64,000 bases of DNA from Phytohabitans kaempferiae (lineage in GTDB: Bacteria; Actinomycetota; Actinomycetes; Mycobacteriales; Micromonosporaceae). The position numbers were made by a program, and so were the translations under genes. The DNA lies in contig NZ_JBHLUH010000006.1 in the NCBI RefSeq assembly GCF_042433955.1, positions 10,003-74,002 on the forward strand, read 5' to 3'. Below, piece by piece: positions 42,109-49,516 of the stretch. The notes under the pieces are model-generated. The model made no database searches, was not told the origin of the DNA, and worked only from the letters and a program-made list of their open reading frames with translations. The number at the start of each line of letters is the position of its first letter. Position 1 is the first letter of the stretch.

Positions 42109-44217
42109 ATGGCAAAGATCCAGCGCAGAGAACTCCTCAAGGGCGCCGCCGCGACCGCGGTGGGCGTGGCCGTCACCCAGGGGCAGGCGGCCCCGGCCGG
42201 TGCCGCGACCGCACCGCCCGCGGTGCGGTGCACCACGCCCGGTGGCCGAGACTTCCCGAAGGTCGGCGGCAACCTCGGCAACCAGAACTACTCGTCCCTG
42301 CGACGCATCAACCGGGGCAACGTCAAGCGGCTCGGCGCGGCCTGGCTCAACCGGATCGAGGGCGGCCTCGACACCGGCACCAACCAGGGCACCGCGGTCG
42401 CGGTCGACGGCGTGCTCTACATCGAGTCCGCGCTCGGCAACGTGCACGCCGTCGACGGCGCCACCGGCGAGACCAAGTGGACGTACCAGCAGACCCGCGG
42501 CACGCTGACCCGCCGCGGCGTGGCCGTCGGCCGGGGCCTGGTCTACACGCACGGCCGGGGCAGCTGGATCATCGCGCTCGACCAGGAGACCGGCCAGGTC
42601 GCCTGGGAGCGGCAGGTCACCGGCTACGGCAACATGGAGAAGGTCGCCGTCATCTACCACGACGGGCTGCTCTACTGCGGCACGCACGACGGCCCGCGCG
42701 GCGCCGCCCTCGCCCTCGACGCGAGCAACGGCGACGTCGTCTGGCACTTCTGGGGCACCCCCGGCCCTGGCGAGTTCGGCAACGACACCTGGGAAGGCGA
42801 CTCCTGGCAGGTCGGCGGCGCCACCCCGTGGCTGCATCCGGCGATCGACCCCGAGCTCGGCCTCAGTTACTGGACCTTCGGCAACGCCCGAGGCAACAAC
42901 TCCTCCCAGGACGGCTCCCGCCGCGGTGGGCAGAACCTCTTCGCCAACTCGATCGTCGCCCTCGACCTGAAGACCGGCGAGTACCGCTGGCACTTCCAGT
43001 CCGTGCACCACGACATCTGGGACATGGACAACAGCATGGCCCCGGTCCTGGCCGACGTGCGCATCCGCGGCCGGATGCGCAAGCTGGTCATCTACGGCAG
43101 CAAGTCCGGCATGTACTTCATCCTCGACCGCGCCGACGGCACCGCCCCGCTCGGCATCGACGAGGTGCCGGTGCCCCAGGAGCCGCGCCAGAAGACCTGG
43201 CCGACCCAGCCGTTCCCGCGCCAGGGCGGCTGGACTGAAAACCGCGTCGTCGACCAGCCGCTCGGCACGTCCGTGCCTGGCGATCCCAACCGGGCCGTAC
43301 CCAACTACGCGCGCGGCGCCCTCTACGACCCGCACTGGGACGTGCCCATCCTGTCCATCCCCGGCCACGGCGGCGGTGCGGACTGGAACCACCAGTCGTT
43401 CAGCCACAGCACCAAGCTGGTCTACACCGGCTACGGGTACGTCGCCGCCGCCCACTCGCTGACCGAGAGCAGCAACGGGCTGCGCCCGCCGGGAGAGTAC
43501 ATGACCGGCGGCGTCGTGGCTGTCGACCCGAGCACCAACCGGGTCCGCTGGAAGCGGCGCATGCCGTACTCGCTGGCGCACGGCAACGGCATCCTCACCA
43601 CCGGCAGCGACTTGCTCTACATCGGACAGCCAGACGGCAACCTGCTCTGCCTCGACGCCCACAACGGCCGCGAGCTGTGGCGCTTCCAGACCGGCGCCGC
43701 GATCAGCAGCAGTCCCATCGCGTACGAAGTGGACGGTGTCGAGTACGTCGCCGTGTACGCCGGCGGCACCGGCATCCCGTACGGCGACTCGGCCCCGCGC
43801 GGCGACTTCCTGTGGGCGTTCCGGATCGGTGGCACCGGCCGGCCCGCCCCCGCGCCGCCGCCCCCGGTGGTGCGCCGCCCGGTCTCCGGAGGCCCGGTCG
43901 AGGGCAGCGCGGTCGACAACACCATCGTGCTGGCCCGCACCTACAACGCCGCCACCGGCCAGGTCGGCACCGTTGAGTCCACCGCGGTCAACGCGATGGC
44001 ACCGACCCACCTGCGCGTACCGGTCGGCACCACGGTCACCTTCGTCAACCCCGCCGACAACGTGCACGTACACGGGGCGACGCAGTTCTTCGAAGGGCTC
44101 TTCGACATCCGCCTCCAGCCGGGCGAGTCGTACCGGTACACGTTCCGCAAGAGGGGCGAGTACTTCTTCAACGACCCGCACAGCGCCCGCCCGACCGGCA
44201 AAGTCGAGGTGTACTGA
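42109..44217 (+). CDS. secreted PQQ-dependent dehydrogenase with C-terminal cupredoxin-like domain
   Basis: 702 residues from ATG 42109 (GGGGAGA upstream); the in-frame ATG at 42082 lies inside the operator. A Tat signal (RRELLKGAAATAVGVAV) directs folded export. Residues about 50-590 form the eight-bladed PQQ propeller (RINRGNVKRLGAAWLNRI, NVHAVDGATGETKWTYQ, ALDASNGDVVWHFWGTPGPG, SVHHDIWDMDNSMAPVL with the catalytic Asp, LLCLDAHNGRELWRFQT). The H-H-D-x-W-D-M-D form resembles glucose/quinate-type quinoproteins. Residues about 600-702 are cupredoxin-like (VPVGTTVTFVNPADNVHVHG, FRKRGEYFFNDPHSARPTGK), but the usual ligand Cys is replaced. It should oxidise a polyol or hydroaromatic acid outside the membrane, using PQQ from pqqA. 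Confidence 0.92.
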   Translation: MAKIQRRELLKGAAATAVGVAVTQGQAAPAGAATAPPAVRCTTPGGRDFPKVGGNLGNQNYSSLRRINRGNVKRLGAAWLNRIEGGLDTGTNQGTAVAVDGVLYIESALGNVHAVDGATGETKWTYQQTRGTLTRRGVAVGRGLVYTHGRGSWIIALDQETGQVAWERQVTGYGNMEKVAVIYHDGLLYCGTHDGPRGAALALDASNGDVVWHFWGTPGPGEFGNDTWEGDSWQVGGATPWLHPAIDPELGLSYWTFGNARGNNSSQDGSRRGGQNLFANSIVALDLKTGEYRWHFQSVHHDIWDMDNSMAPVLADVRIRGRMRKLVIYGSKSGMYFILDRADGTAPLGIDEVPVPQEPRQKTWPTQPFPRQGGWTENRVVDQPLGTSVPGDPNRAVPNYARGALYDPHWDVPILSIPGHGGGADWNHQSFSHSTKLVYTGYGYVAAAHSLTESSNGLRPPGEYMTGGVVAVDPSTNRVRWKRRMPYSLAHGNGILTTGSDLLYIGQPDGNLLCLDAHNGRELWRFQTGAAISSSPIAYEVDGVEYVAVYAGGTGIPYGDSAPRGDFLWAFRIGGTGRPAPAPPPPVVRRPVSGGPVEGSAVDNTIVLARTYNAATGQVGTVESTAVNAMAPTHLRVPVGTTVTFVNPADNVHVHGATQFFEGLFDIRLQPGESYRYTFRKRGEYFFNDPHSARPTGKVEVY

Positions 44218-44220
44218 CCG

Positions 44221-46983
44221 CTACGCCGCCGGCCGTCGCCGTGCGGGGTCCAGGTGATCCCGCGCGGCGGCGATGGCCATCCGGGCGTGCTCCTTGCCGC
44301 CCACCTGCGCCACGAGCGTGGCCCGCGGGATCTCCAGGGCGTAGGGGATGCCGGGCGGCAGGGCCGCGAGGATGCCGTGCACGTCGATGCCGCCCTCGCC
44401 GGGAAACAGCCGCTCGAAGCGGGCGGTGTGGATGAGACCCTCCGGTGTGGAGGGTACCCCGGCGGGGGCGTCGCACACGTGCGCGAAGTGGAACCACTCG
44501 GCCGGCAGCTCGCGCAGGTCGGTCACGCTCGACCCGGAGCGGGCGAAGTGCAGCAGGTCCACCAGGATGCCGGCGTTGGGCTGGTCGGCGACGCGCAGGA
44601 CCCGGGTCGCCTCGGTGAGGTCGGGCGTCTCCGTCCAGGAGGGAAACTCCAGGTCGATCGTGAGACCGAGCGGCCGGGCCAGCTGGCACAGCTCGGCGAA
44701 GCGGTCGATCTTGCGGGCCCGGTCGGGGTCGGGCAGTTGCGTGATGACGTGGCGGGCGCCCAGCTCGGCGCCGGCTTCGAGGAAGCGCACCAGGTCTCGC
44801 GGGTCCTCGTGCGGGCCGATCCGGGCCAGCTCGACGTCGAGCACCTCGATCCCGGTGGCGGCCAGGCGCACCTTCGTGGTCCGCATCAGGGCCGGGTCGG
44901 TGGCGAGCGGGTAGTGCGGCTCCTGCGGCGTGACCCGGGTCAGCCGCAGCCCGACGTACCGGTAGCCGGCCTCGGCCGCCGCCTCCACCAGCTCCGGCGG
45001 CGACAGGCTGAGTGCGGTCAGGTGCGCCAGCGAGTAGTCGCGCCCCCGCTCCTCGCGGCGGTCGGAGCCGTCCCGCAGCGCGACCAGCCGCCGCTGCCGG
45101 TGGGCGGCCATCCGCACCGGGGCGCTGCCCGCCGCGCCGAAGCCGGCGTATCCGCCGATGCGCTGCACCACCTCGAAGAAGAGCCGCGAGCCGAGCATCT
45201 CCGTGTAGAAGTGCAGGTACTCGCCGTGCTCGTCGCGGTCGTACAGGATCGAGTTCTCGCGTAGCGCCGCGAGCGTCGCAGGCGGGGGCGCGAGGCGGGC
45301 GTCAAGGTCGTCGTAGTAGTTGTCGGGGATCTTCAGCACCGGGGCGCCGAGGGCCCGCATGGCGGTGGCGGCCGCGATCGCGTCGTCGGTGGCGAAGGCG
45401 ACGTGCTGCGGGTTCGGGATTGCAGGTGCCCACACGCCGCGGCGCAGCGGTGCGGTGTTGAGCGTGATCCGCACCTGGTGCGCCGGGTCGGTCGCGGAGC
45501 GGCTGCGGATCAGGCCGAACGGCGCGGCAAGCTCGGTCGTCGGGTCGGCGCGGAGCCCGAGCACCGAGCGGTAGAAGAGCGCGACCTGGTCGAAGTCGTC
45601 GACCGACTCGGTGAGGGAGATGTGGTCGGTGCGGGTCACCAGCCCGCCGGCCGGCGGCGTGCTCTGCGTGGGAGCGAAGTCCTGCGACCAGCTGTCGGTG
45701 CCGGAGCCGGTGCGGCAGAAGAAGACCGCGGTGCCGTCGGGGGCGGCCACGGAGCTGAGGTCGGCCTCGTCGGGCTGGCGGACCCGGGGGAGTACCGGCG
45801 CGAGCAGCCGCTGCGCCCGGTCGGCCGACGTGGCCGGGTCGGTGCTCTCCACGGCCACCGCGCAGATCGCCGCCGTACCGGGCGCGACCGTCCTCTGTGG
45901 TGCGAAGTTGAGCAGGACCCGGGCGTCGCCCTGCTGCCACAGCTGCACCGGCTTGGAACGATGCTGCCCCGCGTAGGCGAAGCCAAGCGCGGACAGCGTC
46001 CGCGCCAGCACCGGTCCGGAGACGTGGTCGACGGCTAGCTCGGTGAAGACGTGCCCACCCAGGCGGGGCGCCGGTGGCAGGCCCGCCAGGTGCAACCGTG
46101 CCCGCGCCGGCGCCCGTCTCTCCACGGACTCCTGCAACGCCAGCAGCGACCGCATCCCGTCGATGGCCGCGTTCCGCGGGTCCGCCTGGCGGTAGACGTC
46201 GTTGAACACCTCCAGCGACAGCGGGCCCGCGTACCCGGTGGCCAGGACGTGCCCGACGAACGCCGCCAGGTCGAACGAGCCCAGCCCGGGAAAGAGCCGG
46301 TGGTGCCGGCTCCACTCGACCACGTCCATTTTCAGCCGCGGCGCGTCGGCCAGTTGCAGGTGGAAGACCTTCGCGCCGGGCACCACCCGGATGCCGGCGG
46401 GGTCGTCGCCTCGGGAGAGCACGTGGAAGCTGTCCAGGCAGAGGCCCAGCGCGGGGTGGCCGGCGTGGCGCACGATCCGCCAGGCGCGCGCGTACGTGTT
46501 CACGAACCGTCCCCACGCCAGCGCCTCGTACGCGATCCGCAGCCCGCGCCGACCCGCCCGCTCGGCCAGCTCGTGCAGCTGTTCAGCGGCCAGATCGTCG
46601 TCATCGACGCAGTCGGGAGAGACCGACGAGCAGACCAGCATCGTGGTGGCGCCGATCCGTTCCAGCAGGTCGAGCTTGCGTTCGGCACGGCGCAGGTTGG
46701 CCTCGTAGACGTCGGGCGGCACCGCCTCGTAGTCGCGGAACGGCTGGTACAGGTCGATCGAGAGACCGCGCCGCGCGCACTCCTGCCGCACCCGCTCGGG
46801 CGACCAGGCGGACGCGATGAGATCGTTCTCGAAGATCTCGACCCCACCGAAGCCGGCCGCCGCTGCGGCGGCCAGCTTGTCCTCCAGAGTGCCGGAGAGG
46901 CAGACGGTGGCGATGGCGAGCCGCGGCGGCACCGGAGGTGGGGCGGTGGATCCTGGCGCGGGAACGTGCTCATCGGTGAGCAT
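44221..46983 (-). CDS. 3-dehydroshikimate dehydratase-like protein (QuiC/QsuB type) with an extra C-terminal TIM barrel
   Basis: 920 residues. Domain 1 (about 20-285): sugar-isomerase-like TIM barrel of 3-dehydroshikimate dehydratase with metal ligands Glu (AYEALAWG, about 154), Asp (LCLDSFHVL, about 184), Gln (FHLQLADA, about 209) and Glu (LSLEVFND, about 258). Domain 2 (about 305-640): HPPD-like VOC domain with putative iron ligands His (TRTDHISL), His (PQHVAFATDD) and Glu (RLFFEVVQRIGG). These two form known QuiC/QsuB fusions (about 600-630 residues). Domain 3 (about 650-915) is a second isomerase/epimerase-type barrel (LSPPELVEAAAEAGYRYVGL, VLDVELARIGPHEDP, ILVDLLHFARSG), an addition I do not know in the family. 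Domain 1 should convert 3-dehydroshikimate to protocatechuate. Preceded by the 26-bp TetR element. Confidence 0.92.
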   Translation of the reverse strand: MLTDEHVPAPGSTAPPPVPPRLAIATVCLSGTLEDKLAAAAAAGFGGVEIFENDLIASAWSPERVRQECARRGLSIDLYQPFRDYEAVPPDVYEANLRRAERKLDLLERIGATTMLVCSSVSPDCVDDDDLAAEQLHELAERAGRRGLRIAYEALAWGRFVNTYARAWRIVRHAGHPALGLCLDSFHVLSRGDDPAGIRVVPGAKVFHLQLADAPRLKMDVVEWSRHHRLFPGLGSFDLAAFVGHVLATGYAGPLSLEVFNDVYRQADPRNAAIDGMRSLLALQESVERRAPARARLHLAGLPPAPRLGGHVFTELAVDHVSGPVLARTLSALGFAYAGQHRSKPVQLWQQGDARVLLNFAPQRTVAPGTAAICAVAVESTDPATSADRAQRLLAPVLPRVRQPDEADLSSVAAPDGTAVFFCRTGSGTDSWSQDFAPTQSTPPAGGLVTRTDHISLTESVDDFDQVALFYRSVLGLRADPTTELAAPFGLIRSRSATDPAHQVRITLNTAPLRRGVWAPAIPNPQHVAFATDDAIAAATAMRALGAPVLKIPDNYYDDLDARLAPPPATLAALRENSILYDRDEHGEYLHFYTEMLGSRLFFEVVQRIGGYAGFGAAGSAPVRMAAHRQRRLVALRDGSDRREERGRDYSLAHLTALSLSPPELVEAAAEAGYRYVGLRLTRVTPQEPHYPLATDPALMRTTKVRLAATGIEVLDVELARIGPHEDPRDLVRFLEAGAELGARHVITQLPDPDRARKIDRFAELCQLARPLGLTIDLEFPSWTETPDLTEATRVLRVADQPNAGILVDLLHFARSGSSVTDLRELPAEWFHFAHVCDAPAGVPSTPEGLIHTARFERLFPGEGGIDVHGILAALPPGIPYALEIPRATLVAQVGGKEHARMAIAAARDHLDPARRRPAA

Positions 46984-47010
46984 GGCGCCCCTGCCTTCCC
47001 TCGGACGGCG

Positions 47011-47036
47011 AATGTACGAACTAGTACGTTAGTTAT
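47011..47036. promoter_or_regulatory. TetR operator, copy 2 (26 bp)
   Basis: Exact inverted copy of 27671-27696, with core ACGAACTAGTACGT. It lies 27 bp upstream of the dehydratase start codon, in the core promoter zone. A perfect 26-base match between two promoters 19 kb apart is not expected by chance. Confidence 0.88.
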
Positions 47037-47145
47037 ACGCGCGCGGCTCATGCCGAAGGAAGAACCTCGTCTGGCGGTGCGCGAGGGCGGTGGCTGCCGT
47101 GAACAGTTGGAGGGGTCGCAGCGCCCTGGTCGTAGCCTCGTCGGG

Positions 47146-47616
47146 GTGAACGCATCGAACAAAGCCACCCTCGGGGTCGTGCTGGACACCACGGCCATGC
47201 CGGCTGAGGTCACCGTGGACGGCGAGCGGCTGTCGGTCATCGGCTATGTGCGGGAACCCACCACCGAGCTGGTCGGGCTCGACAGTGCTGGCGCGGTGTG
47301 GTCGTACAGCCCCGACCGCGGCACCCGGGTGCCGATGAACTCCTCCGTTGAAGCGCTACGCCGGTTCCTCGACCTGTTCGGCGAGTTCTTCGCGGCCACC
47401 GATGATCCGCCGCCAGTGACGTACACAGCCGAGCAGATGGCTGAGAAACTCGCCGCGTTCCGGCGCGGCGAGATCAAGCCTGCGGTCGGCACACCGGACA
47501 ACCGTAATGCCCGCATCAAGCAGCTCAAGACGACTTTGAGGGAGATCGACAAACCCGCTGTCAAGGCCGGGTGGTGGTCGCTCGTCCTGGAACAGGTCGA
47601 CGACGGGATCCTGTGA
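47146..47616 (+). CDS. SUKH-4-like immunity-type protein
   Basis: 156 residues from GTG 47146, where GGAGGGG lies about 30 bp and TCGGG close upstream; the start is the first that avoids the operator. Pattern: MPAEVTVDGERLSVIGYVRE, LVGLDSAGAVWSYSP, MNSSVEALRRFLDLFGEFF, and the closing REIDKPAVKAGWWSLVLEQV. The last segment (D-P-x-A-x-x-x-x-W-W-x-x-x-L-E-Q-x-x-D-G) is typical of the SUKH-4/SUKH-like family, which includes immunity proteins against secreted nuclease or deaminase toxins. No toxin is encoded next to it, so it is an orphan or has another role. Confidence 0.72.
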   Translation: MNASNKATLGVVLDTTAMPAEVTVDGERLSVIGYVREPTTELVGLDSAGAVWSYSPDRGTRVPMNSSVEALRRFLDLFGEFFAATDDPPPVTYTAEQMAEKLAAFRRGEIKPAVGTPDNRNARIKQLKTTLREIDKPAVKAGWWSLVLEQVDDGIL

Positions 47617-47730
47617 CGAACCGCCGCAGCTCCACAAGCCACTCACGAAACGCGCGTGGATGTCCAGCCGGCTCGGGTGCCGTTGTCGCGTCACTTTGGC
47701 CGATGCCCGAGCGCGGCTAGACTCCGCGCC

Positions 47731-48333
47731 GTGTCGATGATTGGAGCGAGCGCGCAGCGGGCGGCCGCGGCGGGTTGCCTCGCACTTGTCCTCGTGGCAC
47801 TGGGGTGCGCGCCGGCGACGTCCGAGTCGCCCGCCCCCGTGTCCGCAAGCGCCGCGTCCGTCGCCGCTGGTGCGAGCCCATCATCCGTCGCCGTCCGCCC
47901 GGCGGCGGGTCCGGCGCTGTGTGGAGCGCCGAAACCGGCGCGGGTCGAGCCGTTTCCGTTCAATCGCGACGCCTACCGGCGGGACACCATCCTCGGCGTC
48001 AGCACGTACCTCGGCGGGACCGCGCGGTTCAGTGGCCTCGACCACGAGGTGCTGGCGTCGCTGATCGAGCAGCGGTTTGTCGACCCCTATGACCAGCAGA
48101 ACCTCGCACCCAGCGCGTGGGAGATCCTTCAGTTTCTGTGCCAGCATCAGCAGGTCGTCGCCGCCGGTTACGTCGTCAGCACCGACCGTCCTGACTACCG
48201 CACCACGATCGAGGCCATCTACACCGAGTACACCGGCGGTGTCGACGACGCTCTCCAAGGCGACGCGGAGAAGTTCTGCGCGGATGCCGACGAGGTCACG
48301 TTCGAGGGCGAATTGGAGTGCTTCTGGGACTGA
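47731..48333 (+). CDS. lipoprotein of unknown function
   Basis: 200 residues from GTG 47731. The signal ends in a lipobox, AGCLALVLVALGCAPA (Cys about 28), followed by a Ser/Ala/Pro linker of about 35 residues and a soluble domain with three cysteines (LCGAPK, QFLCQH, KFCADAD, plus ELECFWD). The domain opens FPFNRDAYRRDTILGVSTYL and ends with an acidic tail. No family recognised. It would be anchored outside the membrane. Confidence 0.75.
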   Translation: MSMIGASAQRAAAAGCLALVLVALGCAPATSESPAPVSASAASVAAGASPSSVAVRPAAGPALCGAPKPARVEPFPFNRDAYRRDTILGVSTYLGGTARFSGLDHEVLASLIEQRFVDPYDQQNLAPSAWEILQFLCQHQQVVAAGYVVSTDRPDYRTTIEAIYTEYTGGVDDALQGDAEKFCADADEVTFEGELECFWD

Positions 48334-48655
48334 ACGCTCCGGTACTCGACCTTGTTGCCTTCCCACCCGCGATGTCACCTGACACGCTGATGAGTTCGGC
48401 GATCGCTCGGTTGAGGTGCCCGCGGCAGGCCGCGAGGCCGGCACGTTTCCATTCATCGGGGGTGCCGCCGTTCTGGAGCCAGGTACTGACGCGGCCAGCG
48501 ATAGAAGCGTCCAGCAGGACCAGGTCGCCGTCCACAATCTCGACGCCGCGAGCCTGATCGGGGAAGGGCGCCGCCAGGTGGTCCTGCCATAGCTGAGCAA
48601 CGGCCACGAGGCGTTCGTGCGGCACGTAAGCGAGCCTTCTGCGGCAGATGCGCAC
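48296..48655 (-). CDS. hypothetical protein, about 119 aa
   Basis: The frame from GTG 48655 reads RRLAYVPHERLVAVAQLWQD, VEIVDGDLVLLDASIAGRVS, TWLQNGGTPDEWKRAGLAAC and NRAIAELISVSGDIAGG, which is convincingly coding and soluble. The start is uncertain (a further GTG follows at VPHERL). Its last 38 bp overlap the 3' end of the convergent lipoprotein gene, so the Ser/Arg-rich tail may not be conserved. No family recognised. Confidence 0.6.
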   Translation of the reverse strand: MRICRRRLAYVPHERLVAVAQLWQDHLAAPFPDQARGVEIVDGDLVLLDASIAGRVSTWLQNGGTPDEWKRAGLAACRGHLNRAIAELISVSGDIAGGKATRSSTGAFSPRSTPIRPRT

Positions 48656-48666
48656 ACCTGATGAGG

Positions 48667-49164
48667 TCAGCCGGCGGGTTCGATACGCAGGACGGCGACC
48701 ATGTCGCCGATCTCGACGACCTCCAAGCTCATGACGTCGTTGATGGTCGCGACGGTTCCCACCTCGCAGCTCATCCCGACACCGCCGCCGCCCTGCGACG
48801 ACACGCCGCCGCCACCGGAACAGCCCGAAACGCTGTAGCCCGACCCGGTCAGCGGCGCGACCATCTCGACCGCGGCGGCGGTGATCGCCGTAACCTCGAT
48901 CGGCCCGAGGCCATACCTTTCCGGCACGGCCACGACATCGCCCACGGCGACTTCGATCTGGCACGTCCCGTCAGCGCACGGCCCGGTCTGCGAAGGCGAC
49001 GGGGTGGCCGCCTGGGCGGGAGTCGGGGTGCCGTCGGACGCCGATGACTCGGAGCCGGACCCATCCGAGGAATCCGCCGAACACGACGTGAGGGCAGCGA
49101 ACACGACAGCGACAACGACGGCGACGACCGCGGTGAACGATGTCCTCCCCATCACGGTAGCCAT
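48667..49164 (-). CDS. small lipoprotein with glycine-rich C-terminal domain
   Basis: 165 residues from ATG 49164 (MATVMGRTSF); ATG 49152 is an alternative. Signal peptide with lipobox VFAALTSCSA (Cys about 28), a Ser/Pro/Thr linker, then a domain with repeated cysteines: GPCADGTCQIEVAVGDVVAV, TGSGYSVSGCSGGGGVSS, GMSCEVGTVATIND. The beta-rich C-terminal (MSLEVVEIGDMVAVLRIEPA) suggests a small SH3- or cystine-stabilised barrel. Unknown function. It sits 11 bp upstream of the 119-residue hypothetical gene on the same strand, so the two may form an operon. Confidence 0.72.
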   Translation of the reverse strand: MATVMGRTSFTAVVAVVVAVVFAALTSCSADSSDGSGSESSASDGTPTPAQAATPSPSQTGPCADGTCQIEVAVGDVVAVPERYGLGPIEVTAITAAAVEMVAPLTGSGYSVSGCSGGGGVSSQGGGGVGMSCEVGTVATINDVMSLEVVEIGDMVAVLRIEPAG

Positions 49165-49344
49165 GGAACCCCAGGCTACCCGGAAGACCGAGTGCGGGGT
49201 CATCGGCGTCCTTCCATGGCAGCGCCGCCCCGCCCCGAGCCCGAAGCTTCGGTGCTCCACGGGATCCGGCGATGGCGACTTCGAACCTCATCGCTGTCGA
49301 TCCCCAAGGATCGATCGCCGCCCCAGCGGAGACGTAAAGAACTC

Positions 49345-49395
49345 TTGACATGATGTCGGAGCTGCTTTACCTTCGTGGTGTCAAGTTTACTTAAC
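49345..49395 (+). promoter_or_regulatory. promoter with overlapping operator for the medium-chain dehydrogenase
   Basis: TTGACA (49345-49350), 17 bp, then TACCTT (49368-49373) form a plausible housekeeping promoter. GTCAAGTTTACTTAAC (49380-49395) is an inverted repeat of GT-Y-AAGT at the expected transcription start, 120 bp before the gene. The regulator is not encoded nearby. Confidence 0.65.
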
Positions 49396-49516
49396 ATCGG
49401 ACGTGGGTCGGCCCTGCTGATCCCGCCGGAGGTGGGCTCTGGTCGGCGGGGCCTGGGAAGGCTGCCGCGACCGAACGGGGTCACTGCTTCACGTCCGTCA
49501 CTGTGCTGGGGAGACA

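Noticed and set aside
42955..43040. Calling the PQQ dehydrogenase lanthanide-dependent from W-D-M-D
   Set aside because: The Asp two residues after the catalytic Asp marks lanthanide forms among methanol/ethanol dehydrogenases, but glucose- and quinate-type quinoproteins also have W-D-M-D with calcium, so it does not discriminate here.
42067..44181. A 704-codon open frame antisense to the PQQ dehydrogenase
   Set aside because: Same GC-bias shadow; no domain, signal or ribosome-binding site, while the plus strand carries a complete quinoprotein.
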